Assembly (NCBI GenBank): GCA_027067235.1
Contig: JALXFQ010000248.1
Location: 1-16,671 of the forward strand
Direction of reading: 5' to 3'
Origin: Gammaproteobacteria bacterium
Lineage (GTDB): Bacteria; Pseudomonadota; Gammaproteobacteria; QOAV01
Length of the DNA: 16,671 bases
In this document: piece after piece, positions 1 to 7,234 of the stretch
Numbering within the stretch: position 1 is the stretch's first letter
How the letters are laid out: every line of letters begins with the position of its first letter
Notes under the pieces: generated by a model
Databases searched by the model: none
What the model saw: only the letters and a program-made list of their open reading frames with translations
What the model was told of the DNA's origin: nothing
Made by a program: the position numbers and the translations under genes

Positions 1-2
1 AA

Positions 3-533
3 CTGGATTTTGCCGCGGAAGTCAGGCTGGACGATGCTGTCAGGGATCTGGTGAAAAATCAGGACATACCTTTTCTTGGCGCGTGGAAGGGCATGGACGT
101 GATGCTGCTGGAATTCCCGGCCAACCGTATTCCCGTCGGCGCCCTCAACATCGTACGCTGGCTCTATGACCGCGGCATCATTTCCATGCTGGCCCATCCG
201 GAAAGGAACCTTGAACTGCAAAACAAACCGGAGAAAATTCGCCCGTTTCTCGAGCAGGGCTGCATGCTGCAACTGACTGCTGGCAGCCTGACCGGCCAGT
301 TTGGCCGCGCCGCATTCGAAACTGCCGTCATCTACCTGAAGTTCAACATAGTGACACTGCTGGCAACCGATTGCCACAACATGAAATACCGCCCGCCCAA
401 CCTGCGCAAGGGCGCTGCCGTTGTCGCCAGCCTGGTAGGTAGCGATATTGCCAACCAGCTGGTCAATATCAATCCGCGAAAACTGCGCGACGGACTCTAT
501 CCCCACACCCAGCAGGCTGCTTCGGGTTTTTGA
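3..533 (+). CDS. CpsB/YwqE-family PHP-domain tyrosine-protein phosphatase, C-terminal part
   Basis: The reading frame is open to the left edge of the window, so the gene is 5'-truncated; the first in-window methionine-type codon (GTG at 51) is not the true start. The protein shows the signatures of the PHP-superfamily manganese-dependent phosphatases that dephosphorylate the tyrosine kinases of capsule and exopolysaccharide assembly: LLEFP and NRIPVGALNIV, then AHPERN (metal-binding His), LQLTAGSLTGQFG, and ATDCHN followed by RPP near the C-terminus (metal-binding Asp and His). The N-terminal HxH metal motif must lie upstream of the window. It is probably the last gene of a polysaccharide operon. 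It is unrelated to the CRISPR locus and marks the chromosomal flank. An alternative substrate cannot be excluded. Confidence 0.82.
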   Translation: MDFAAEVRLDDAVRDLVKNQDIPFLGAWKGMDVMLLEFPANRIPVGALNIVRWLYDRGIISMLAHPERNLELQNKPEKIRPFLEQGCMLQLTAGSLTGQFGRAAFETAVIYLKFNIVTLLATDCHNMKYRPPNLRKGAAVVASLVGSDIANQLVNINPRKLRDGLYPHTQQAASGF

Positions 534-806
534 CTCGGCCAGAAATTCGCCTTCCAAATATGGTTTTTCTTTGCCGCAGTAGGTATCCTACGCGGCGCTG
601 ACAATCCGGGCTCAGGCCGAGCCGGAAAAGACAGTCGCCAGCCAGGGCCGCCGGCTGGTCGACAAATCCGTCCGGAACGGATTTGAACGCGCCTGGCGCG
701 ACCCCGCAGGGGCGAGGGCAGGGACAGCCCGAGTAAAGCACCAGGCTACCGGTGCGTCCCCAATGCTTCGCAGGAGCGTATAAGGGAAACAATGTAATAG
801 TTTAAC
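534..806. other. Intergenic spacer without a recognisable gene
   Basis: This stretch separates the phosphatase gene from tRNA-Ser. It holds several short G+C-rich inverted repeats, for example GGCTC/GAGCC around 611-630 and CCAGCC/GGCTGG around 641-660, and a CCCC-GCA-GGGG hairpin near 703. None is followed by a convincing T-run, so a terminator for the phosphatase gene is not clear. A TATAAG hexamer at 779-784 could be the -10 box of the tRNA promoter, but no good -35 box lies upstream. The open frames here have no protein-like features. Confidence 0.5.
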
Positions 807-896
807 GGAGAGGTGGCTGAGTGGTCGAAAGCACCGGTCTTGAAAACCGGCGACGGTTTACCCCGTCCCAGGGTTCGAATCCCTGCCTCTCCGCCA
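807..896 (+). tRNA. tRNA-Ser (anticodon UGA)
   Basis: A 90-nt class II tRNA. The acceptor stem GGAGAGG (807-813) pairs with CCTCTCC (886-892), followed by discriminator G893 and an encoded CCA (894-896). The anticodon stem is CCGGT/ACCGG (834-838 with 846-850), around a loop with TGA at 841-843, which reads UCA-type serine codons. The T-arm carries GGGTTCGAATCCC and there is a long variable arm, as expected for tRNA-Ser. A rho-independent terminator follows after a few bases. tRNA 3' ends are common integration points, and the CRISPR locus begins just downstream, but no integrase or duplicated tRNA end is visible. Confidence 0.97.
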
Positions 897-904
897 GACA
901 CAAC

Positions 905-928
905 AAAGCCCGCGCCTGCGGGTTTTTT
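905..928 (+). terminator. Rho-independent terminator of tRNA-Ser
   Basis: A CCCGC stem (909-913), GCCT loop and GCGGG (918-922) are followed by six T residues (923-928). An AAA before the stem can extend pairing with the T-run. It sits 8 nt after the tRNA CCA end and would isolate tRNA transcription from the CRISPR operon downstream. Confidence 0.85.
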
Positions 929-1040
929 GTGTGCGGTGTGCTCGGAGCAGGCAGGCCGCTACCTGTCCGCGATCCGCCTCCCTGCCTCCTCCAGTTAGCA
1001 TGTCTGATGCCTATATTTAATGAGGGAAAATCATTCTTTT

Positions 1041-1098
1041 TATGGTATCGTATCGGCCGTTTTTACGACAAAGCTACTCACCAGCCGATACAACCATA
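1041..1098. promoter_or_regulatory. Imperfect inverted repeat upstream of cas6
   Basis: The left arm reads TATGGT-(ATC)-GTATCGGC (1041-1057) and the right arm GCCGATAC-(A)-ACCATA (1084-1098). This gives 8 and 6 complementary base pairs separated by a 3/1-nt internal loop, around a 26-nt central loop. It lies in the most A+T-rich part of the gap between tRNA-Ser and cas6, where the operon promoter must be; TATATT at 1012-1017 is a possible -10 box but no convincing -35 partner was found. It could be a dyad operator or an RNA hairpin in the leader. Pairing is read directly from the sequence; the role is inference. Confidence 0.5.
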
Positions 1099-1165
1099 GT
1101 TTCCCGCCTCGCAAGCTTGCCGCAGGCACCGGATCGTCGGCTTTATGGTGTACTCGCCGGGAAAC
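1099..1165. repeat. Second inverted repeat and leader element, copy A of an element also found before cas2
   Basis: GTTTCCCG (1099-1106) and CGGGAAAC (1158-1165) are perfect 8-bp inverted repeats, the right one ending 18 nt before the cas6 start. Between them lies CGCAAGCTTGCCGCA (1110-1124), containing the perfect palindrome GCAAGCTTGC, and further on GTCGGCTTT. The order GTTTCCC, CGCAAGCTTGCCGCA, GACGGCTTT recurs at 13891-13931 in front of the adaptation operon with a few substitutions and about five fewer bases. The element could be a shared operator, a shared leader structure or the footprint of a mobile module. Confidence 0.55.
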
Positions 1166-1183
1166 AAAATTCAGAAAGGGCGC

Positions 1184-2119
1184 ATGGAGAAAAAACAAAC
1201 CGGCCTGCCGGCCTTGTACCGCTACCAGTTCACCTTCGTAACCGAGCGGCCTGTCCGCTTATCGCCATACACCGGCTCCATGTGGCGCGGGTTGTTGGGG
1301 CATGGGCTGCGCAAGGCAGCCTGCGTAACGAAAGAAAAAACCTGTGAAGGTTGTCTTTTGGTCGATAGTTGCGTCTATAACCGGGTATTCGAAACCCGCG
1401 TGCGGCAAACAGGCCAAACCCGTGGCAACATGCGCCCCCATCCATTCGTCATTGAAGTACAGCCAACGCCTGATGACCCTCAAGAGAATATTGGGTTTGT
1501 AATCACCCTTTTTGAAAGCGCGCATGATGCCTTGCCTTATATCGTTTATGGCATGACGCTGGCTGGCCAACTTGGCGTCGGCAGGGAAAACACAAGGTTT
1601 GAACTTGCTGATGTGAAAAGCGAAAGCCTTCTGGGCAGTGAACAGTGGCAAGCGATCTGGCTGCCGGAAGAGGGCAAACTCATATCCGGCAAAACCCGAA
1701 TTTCACCAGCGCCGCTCGCTCCAGATTCAATCGTTGTTTCCCTGGAAACACCTCTGCGGATAAAACAGCGAGGCAAACTCGTTGGCCCGGCGGAATTTGA
1801 AAGCGCCCATTTCCTGCGCCAATTGTGGCACAGAGCCGATGATGTCCAGCGATATTACAGCGGCGGTGTCAGTATTCCCTTGCCCAAAGAAAAACCTGAC
1901 CAAATGCCCATGCTTGAAAAAGCTATTCGCTGGCAAGACTGGAAACGTTACTCCTCACGCCAGAAAACCGCCATGAACATGGGTGGCCTGGTCGGGAAAT
2001 GGCGCATGGAAGGTGAACGTCTGGCGCAGTGGTGGCCGCTTGTCTGGTATGGCCAATGGCTGCATCTCGGCAAAGCCACCAGCATGGGGCTGGGACGTTA
2101 TCGGGTAACAATGGCGTGA
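1184..2119 (+). CDS. cas6: Cas6-family pre-crRNA endoribonuclease
   Basis: A 311-residue protein of the Cas6 C-terminal-domain family (PF10040 type), which cleaves CRISPR transcripts within each repeat to give crRNAs for the Cmr complex. The N-terminal RAMP strand and loop read YRYQFTFVTERPVRLSPY; a cysteine cluster CEGC-x5-C followed by VYNRVFE lies near residues 55-72. The C-terminal signature MGGLVGKW and the glycine-rich loop LGKATSMGLGRY (about residues 294-305) are typical. The ATG at 1184 is preferred because AAAGGG (1175-1180) precedes it and the family-like sequence begins there; an in-frame ATG at 1145 would add 13 residues lying inside the inverted repeat. It heads the operon, and its stop overlaps the GTG of the next gene. 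Catalytic residues vary in Cas6 and cannot be named here. Confidence 0.85.
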   Translation: MEKKQTGLPALYRYQFTFVTERPVRLSPYTGSMWRGLLGHGLRKAACVTKEKTCEGCLLVDSCVYNRVFETRVRQTGQTRGNMRPHPFVIEVQPTPDDPQENIGFVITLFESAHDALPYIVYGMTLAGQLGVGRENTRFELADVKSESLLGSEQWQAIWLPEEGKLISGKTRISPAPLAPDSIVVSLETPLRIKQRGKLVGPAEFESAHFLRQLWHRADDVQRYYSGGVSIPLPKEKPDQMPMLEKAIRWQDWKRYSSRQKTAMNMGGLVGKWRMEGERLAQWWPLVWYGQWLHLGKATSMGLGRYRVTMA

Positions 2120-3240
2120 AACCACGGCGCATATTACTGGCGGTAACCGGATTGTCACCACAAGTGGTTACGGAAACGCTGTATGCGCTTGCTGTAAACA
2201 GCGATACACCCTGGATTCCAACGGAAATTCATTTGATTACCACTGCCGAGGGCAAACAGCGCGCAGAGCTGGCATTGCTCTCGGGCGACCCCGGCTGGCT
2301 CCCCCGGCTGTGTAAGGATTATGATTTGCCAACTATCGCTTTTGGCAAAAAATACATCCATTGCGTTGAACGCAGCGATGGTCAACCACTTGCGGATATC
2401 GCCACTCCGGAAGATAACGAGCGCCTGGCGGATCTCATCACTGAAACCGTGCGCGAATTGACTGCCGATAACGACAGCGCTGTTCATGCATCCATTGCCG
2501 GTGGACGTAAAACCATGGGGTTCTACCTTGGTTACGCGCTTTCCCTTTTTGGCAGGCCGCAGGACAGTTTGTCCCATGTGCTGGTAAGTGAGCCTTTCGA
2601 ATCAAGCTGGGACTTTTTTTATCCAACCCCGTATTCCAAAGTGATCACCATACGGGGCAATAAACTTGAGGACACAAAAAACGCCCGAGTCAGTCTGGCT
2701 GACATTCCTTTTGTACGTTTACGGGAAGGAATGGATGGACGACTATTACAGGGTACGGCGCGCTTTTCCGACACCGTCGCCGCTGCTCAAAAAGCCTTGC
2801 GGCCACCTGAACTCATTATCGATCGTAAAGCTCTGTGCATCCAGGCTGCTGATCAGCGCATTGTCCTACCGCCCAAAGAGCTGGCGTTGTATAGCCTGTT
2901 TGCCGAACGTTTGTTAAATGGCAGACCACCACTTTCGGCTCCTCCGAAGGATGCCCCAGATCTGAAATGGGCCGCGCGTTTTCTAGCGAGCTATCGTGAT
3001 TTACGTGATGGTCAACTGGATGACATTGACCGTACAGAAACAGCTTTGAAAGACGGCATGGATGGTGATTATTTCTCTTATACCAAGAGCAAGTTGCACA
3101 AGCGCCTGCGCGGAACACTCGGTTCTGCTGTCGCACGCCCCTATCTCATCGACGATGGTGGTACGCGCCCACGGCGTTACTGCCTTGACCTCCCTGCCAG
3201 GGCAGTGCGGTTCGGCAAGCTTGCCGACACCGACAAGTAA
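2116..3240 (+). CDS. CARF-HTH protein of the Cas_NE0113 (TIGR02584) family, often annotated as ring nuclease Csm6
   Basis: A 374-residue protein starting at a GTG that overlaps the cas6 stop by 4 nt (GTGA). The N-terminal CARF domain shows LLAVTGLSPQVVTETLYAL (residues 7-25), PTEIHLITTAEG, and SIAGGRKTMGFYLGYALSLFGR-like sequence beginning at S126, with GGRKTM at 129-134. These are the two ligand-binding motifs of CARF domains, which bind cyclic oligoadenylates. The C-terminal part contains LPPKELALYSLFAERLL, which looks like a winged-helix segment. No HEPN (RxxxxH) or PD-(D/E)xK motif was recognised, so an RNase activity like true Csm6 is unlikely. It may be a sensor, a transcriptional regulator or a ring nuclease; family membership is firmer than function. 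A 16-bp palindrome (3212-3227) lies in its last codons. Confidence 0.8.
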   Translation: MKPRRILLAVTGLSPQVVTETLYALAVNSDTPWIPTEIHLITTAEGKQRAELALLSGDPGWLPRLCKDYDLPTIAFGKKYIHCVERSDGQPLADIATPEDNERLADLITETVRELTADNDSAVHASIAGGRKTMGFYLGYALSLFGRPQDSLSHVLVSEPFESSWDFFYPTPYSKVITIRGNKLEDTKNARVSLADIPFVRLREGMDGRLLQGTARFSDTVAAAQKALRPPELIIDRKALCIQAADQRIVLPPKELALYSLFAERLLNGRPPLSAPPKDAPDLKWAARFLASYRDLRDGQLDDIDRTETALKDGMDGDYFSYTKSKLHKRLRGTLGSAVARPYLIDDGGTRPRRYCLDLPARAVRFGKLADTDK

Positions 3241-3302
3241 TAACCCATGAAGCAGAATACACCGTCACAATGATGGTTTTGGACAACCACGGAAACAAGA
3301 CA

Positions 3303-4334
3303 ATGATCCACAGAAAATTCCCTATCCGTTTTAATACGCCCGCCTTTCTCGGCAACGCCGAGCAGAACGGGCAGTGGCGCACACCACCGTTCAAGCACTT
3401 GTTGCGGGAATGGTGGCGGGTGGCATGGGCCGAAGCACGTGGCTTCAATGTCCATCTCGATGAAATGCGGCGCGCGGAAGGCCGATTGTTCGGCGTGGCT
3501 GCTGATGACGGTGACAGCCGACAAAGCCAGGTGCGGATGCGGCTGGGGCGTTGGGATTTGGGCAAAGAAAAAAATTGGGGTAAGGGTCTCAAAGTATTTC
3601 ACCCGGAAGTGGGCAAGAAAGGAATGCCGGTAGGTTCCGATCTCTATCTTGGCTACGGCCCGCTGACTTACGACAAAAATACAAAAGGAACACGGTTGAA
3701 GGCCAATGCCGCCATTCAGGCCGGTGAAGAAAACGATCTGAGGCTGGCCTATCCGGGCGCCGAACAGGCGCTGCTGGACAGGGCGTTGGCGCTTGCCTCG
3801 GCCTTTGGCGCCCTGGGTGGTCGCGCTCGCAATGGGTGGGGGTCTTTGGAATTGCTTGGCGATGCTTTGCCGGAACTGGAATCACTTCCATTACGCGACT
3901 GGCGAGATTGCCTGAGGCTGGAATGGGCGCACGCCATCGGGCGAGATGAAAGCGGGCCGCTGATCTGGCGGACGAAAGAGTTCTCCAACTGGTCCGAGCT
4001 GATGAAAGCGCTGGCCCAGCTCAAGATCGAATTGCGGATTTCATTCAGGTTTCGCAGCGGAAACAATGCACCTCGGCCCGAGCCGCGTCATTGGCTGAGT
4101 TATCCCGTGACCAACCATTCGGTGAGACCCTGGGGCCGAGACGCCCGATTGCCCAACAGCCTGCGCTTCAAGGTTCGCCGTGCTGACAATGGGGGGCTGT
4201 ATGGCGTGATTTTCCACATGCCCTGCAAACCGCCGAACCATTTTTCACCGAACGAAAACGCGCTGCAAAAGGTCTGGAGCCAGATCCACCAATTTCTCGA
4301 CGGAAACAACACAATTCAACGGAGCCCCAAATGA
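3303..4334 (+). CDS. cmr1: Type III-B RAMP subunit Cmr1
   Basis: A 343-residue RAMP protein at the head end of the Cmr complex, which binds the 3' end region of the crRNA and target. The start reads FPIRFNTPAFLGNAEQNG, then RTPPFKHLLREWWR (about residues 25-38), which is the classic Cmr1 pattern in which a pocket segment is followed by the helix PP-x-K-x-LLR-WWR. LFG follows at about 63. The RAMP glycine-rich loop is GALGGRARNGWGSLEL (around 170-186). An ATG at 3270 would add 11 residues; neither start has a strong Shine-Dalgarno, and 3303 is chosen because homologues begin close to the first strand. A possible 8-codon minigene (3247-3273) overlaps the 3270 ATG. The stop overlaps the cas10 ATG by 4 nt. 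Confidence 0.85.
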   Translation: MIHRKFPIRFNTPAFLGNAEQNGQWRTPPFKHLLREWWRVAWAEARGFNVHLDEMRRAEGRLFGVAADDGDSRQSQVRMRLGRWDLGKEKNWGKGLKVFHPEVGKKGMPVGSDLYLGYGPLTYDKNTKGTRLKANAAIQAGEENDLRLAYPGAEQALLDRALALASAFGALGGRARNGWGSLELLGDALPELESLPLRDWRDCLRLEWAHAIGRDESGPLIWRTKEFSNWSELMKALAQLKIELRISFRFRSGNNAPRPEPRHWLSYPVTNHSVRPWGRDARLPNSLRFKVRRADNGGLYGVIFHMPCKPPNHFSPNENALQKVWSQIHQFLDGNNTIQRSPK

Positions 4335-7234
4335 GCAAACACAAACTCTGGCAAAGCAAACTCGCCGCCCGCCTGCACGATCCGGGCGAGAAGGCGCTGG
4401 TGTTGTTCCGCGACCGCGCCGGCCACGAGGGCGGCACGGTGAAGTACCTCAAGGCCGGGTTTACGCTGGACGGGGCGGACGAAAAGGCGGTCAAGCGGGC
4501 CGACTGGTGGGCCTCGGCGGCGGACCGGCCGCAATGGCCGAAGGATCAGTGGGCGCAGGTGATCTGGAGCAAGGCCCCGGTGTTGATCCACCCGGTGAGC
4601 GGCGAGGAACTCCCTCTGGACAGCCTGATGGACACCGACCTCGAGGCCATCAAGGCGCGCAGCTTCGACCATTTTTCCACCCTGGCGGAAGCAGTGGGCA
4701 GGGACCTGCGCAAGAGCCTGCTCGCCTTCTGGCGTTTCGGGCCGGAGTTGAACGAGGACGAAGACAACAACACGCTCGGCGGTTTGTGGGAACAACTGCC
4801 CGCCGATTCGCGGGTGCCGGATCACTCCATCTGGGAGCACCTCGATCTGACGTCGGCCTTTGCCGGTGCCTTTGCCGCCGACCCGGAAGGCGAGGTGGCG
4901 CTGCTGGCGCTCGCCATCGGGCCGGTGCAGCCCTTCATTGCCAGTGCACGCTCCACCTCCGACCTGTGGGCCGGCTCCCATCTGCTTTCCCGGCTGGCCT
5001 GGGAGACGATGAAACCGGTGGCCGAGGCGCTGGGACCAGACGCCATTCTGTTCCCGCGCCTGCGCGGCGTGCCGCAGGTAGACCTGTGGTTGCGGGATGA
5101 ATGCGGCCTGCCGGACGATCTGTTCGAGAACGCGCCCTGGAAACGGGGCGGCACGGATGCCAATCCCCTGTTTGCCGCCGCGCTGCCCAACCGCTTTGTG
5201 GCGCTGGCGCCGGTTTCGCAGGCACGGGAACTGGCCGAGGCTTGCGAACGGTCGGCGCGGGAATGGCTGCAAGGGCTGGGCAAGACCGTCGTCGATCGCC
5301 TCCTGGAGACCGCCGGTGAAGAACAGCTTGATGATCTCTACTGCTACGGGCAGATGCGCCGCCAGCTTCGCGGCTTCCCGGAAGTCCACTGGGCCAGCGT
5401 GCCTTTCTCGCTGATCCACCGTGATGGCGAAAAGGCCACGGAGGCGCAGCCCGAGCTGTCCGCCGCAATGGAGCCCTTCTTCGGCAAGACGCCGGGCGGT
5501 TTTCTCGCCTCCGAGGCTTGGCAGGTGTTGAGCCATCAGATCGACTGGGGCGACGGCACCACCTTTTTCCGGCCCAACCCGGGCGTGCTGTACCCGGCCA
5601 TCTACGACCTGGCCGAGCGGGTGCTGGCCGCCGCCAAGTCGGTGCGCGCCTTCGAGCAGACGGAGGAAAAGGGCTGGCGCTGTTCTCTGACCGGCGAGAC
5701 GGAATGGCTGACCACCGACCCGGCGCAACTGGAGAAATCCTACCGCCAGCAAGGCGACACGCTCTGGGCCAAAGTCGCCGCCAGGCGCCCCGCCTGGGCC
5801 AAGAAAGGCGAGCACCTGGGTGCGTTGCCGGCCATCAAGCGGCTGTGGCCATCACTGTTCGCCGAGGAGGTGGGCGAGGCGCTGGGCAAATCCATTGGCC
5901 GTTTTGTCGTCTCCACCCACACCATGGCCTTGGCCCACCAGCTCGATCGGTGGCTGGAACACGGTGGACTGACGAGTGAAGACTTCGCGAAAACCGCCGC
6001 ACAGTACGGCAAGGAGCGTGTCGCCCTGCCCCAACGCCTGCTGGAGCGCCATAGAGAACAGCGGGCAGCCATCGAGGACGCCAGTCGGCTGGTGGCCCTG
6101 ATGGAGCGCGCCGGCGAGCTGGAGGATGCCGATGAGGCCGAAAAGCTGCGCTGCACCGTTCGCGGCACGCTCAAGCGGGCCGGTAAAGGCAATGACAGGC
6201 TGGAGACCTATTACGGCCTCATCATGATGGACGGCGACCGCATGGGAGCCATTCTATCCGGCGAAGGCGGGCAGGCCGTCACCTACCGCGACAGCTTCCA
6301 TCCCAAGGTTCGCGACGCCTTCGACGAAAAGGCCCATCAGCACAAAAAGCTGCAAGGCTATGGCCAACAGAAACGCGCCGTCTCCCCTGGCCGGCACATG
6401 ACCATCTCCGGCGCGCTCAACGATTTTGCCCTGCATGTGGTGCCGCACATCGTCCAGCGCGAGTACCTGGGCCGGCTCATCTACGCCGGCGGTGACGATG
6501 TGCTGGCCATGCTGCCGGTGGCCGATCTGCTGCCGGCGGCGGCGCGGCTGCGCGACGCCTGGTCGGGCGCCTCGCACTATGCGCCACGAGATGAAAACGA
6601 CGACGCGCGCCGGCGGCTCCGATTGGAAAAGGGCTATGCCTGGCTGACAGAGCGGCACGGCGATCGCCTGTTCCGCATGATGGGCGCCAACGCCACGGCC
6701 AGCGCCGGGCTGGTGGTGGCCCATCATCAGACACCGCTGGCGCGCGTGCTGCGCGAAGTACGCGCGGCGGAGAAGGCCGCCAAGGAGGGCGGACGCAACG
6801 CCTTCCACATCCGCATTCTCAAGCGCTCCGGCGGCGCGCTGCGGCTCACGCTCGGCTGGGACCAGGCCGACCTGCTGCAACGGCTGGTGACCTTTCTGCG
6901 TGATCCGGCGGTCTCGCGCCGCGCGGTGTACAACACCCAGCGCTGGCTCAAGGATCTTCCGCCACCCGAAGGCGATGGCGCCATGTTGGCCGAATTGCTG
7001 GCGTTCCAGCTGGAGCAGCAAACGGAATCCCCGGATAAGGAAACCAAGCGCAAGATCAGGGAAATTGCGCAGCATCTGGCCAGACTGGCGGCTGAGAAAC
7101 AAACGGCGGGCAAAGACGGTCTCGACTGGCTGGAAAACCTGCTCTCCGTGGCTGAATTCCTCGCCCGCGAGACCCGCACCACTCCGGCGGAGACACCTTC
7201 CCGAAACCACACGACCGAAGGAGCAGCGGCATGA
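4331..7234 (+). CDS. cas10: Cas10 (Cmr2), large subunit with HD and GGDD palm motifs
   Basis: A 967-residue type III-B signature protein that senses target RNA binding and converts ATP into cyclic oligoadenylates. The N-terminal LHDPGEKALVLF contains H16-D17, matching the HD-type nuclease motif. The Cmr2-typical segment ALAIGPVQPFIASARSTSD starts near residue 193. The first palm metal site is MMDGDRMG (D634, D636) and the cyclase motif GGDD is at 720-723 in IYAGGDDVLAML, so cyclase activity is expected to be intact. The usual zinc-ribbon CxxC is reduced to a single cysteine (C451 in RCSLTGE). The C-terminal helical region, about 830-950, resembles the D4 domain. Both ends overlap their neighbours by ATGA, indicating translational coupling with cmr1 and cmr3. 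G+C is clearly higher than in cas6 or cmr6. Confidence 0.95.
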   Translation: MSKHKLWQSKLAARLHDPGEKALVLFRDRAGHEGGTVKYLKAGFTLDGADEKAVKRADWWASAADRPQWPKDQWAQVIWSKAPVLIHPVSGEELPLDSLMDTDLEAIKARSFDHFSTLAEAVGRDLRKSLLAFWRFGPELNEDEDNNTLGGLWEQLPADSRVPDHSIWEHLDLTSAFAGAFAADPEGEVALLALAIGPVQPFIASARSTSDLWAGSHLLSRLAWETMKPVAEALGPDAILFPRLRGVPQVDLWLRDECGLPDDLFENAPWKRGGTDANPLFAAALPNRFVALAPVSQARELAEACERSAREWLQGLGKTVVDRLLETAGEEQLDDLYCYGQMRRQLRGFPEVHWASVPFSLIHRDGEKATEAQPELSAAMEPFFGKTPGGFLASEAWQVLSHQIDWGDGTTFFRPNPGVLYPAIYDLAERVLAAAKSVRAFEQTEEKGWRCSLTGETEWLTTDPAQLEKSYRQQGDTLWAKVAARRPAWAKKGEHLGALPAIKRLWPSLFAEEVGEALGKSIGRFVVSTHTMALAHQLDRWLEHGGLTSEDFAKTAAQYGKERVALPQRLLERHREQRAAIEDASRLVALMERAGELEDADEAEKLRCTVRGTLKRAGKGNDRLETYYGLIMMDGDRMGAILSGEGGQAVTYRDSFHPKVRDAFDEKAHQHKKLQGYGQQKRAVSPGRHMTISGALNDFALHVVPHIVQREYLGRLIYAGGDDVLAMLPVADLLPAAARLRDAWSGASHYAPRDENDDARRRLRLEKGYAWLTERHGDRLFRMMGANATASAGLVVAHHQTPLARVLREVRAAEKAAKEGGRNAFHIRILKRSGGALRLTLGWDQADLLQRLVTFLRDPAVSRRAVYNTQRWLKDLPPPEGDGAMLAELLAFQLEQQTESPDKETKRKIREIAQHLARLAAEKQTAGKDGLDWLENLLSVAEFLARETRTTPAETPSRNHTTEGAAA

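Noticed and set aside
469..792. A 107-codon minus-strand frame between the phosphatase gene and the tRNA.
   Set aside because: Composition-driven frame over hairpin-rich spacer, no ribosome site and no protein-like pattern.
897..1144. Several plus-strand frames between the tRNA and cas6.
   Set aside because: They run through the tRNA, its terminator or the inverted repeats and lack ribosome sites and recognisable sequence.
3247..3273. An eight-codon minigene overlapping the upstream candidate cmr1 ATG.
   Set aside because: No ribosome site precedes it and such short frames are common by chance; kept only as a note under cmr1.
4316..5815. A 499-codon open frame on the minus strand, and another of 318 codons at 6254-7210.
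   Set aside because: Both lie wholly opposite cas10, whose high G+C leaves antisense frames open. The translations are Arg/Gly/Pro/Gln-rich with no recognisable domain.
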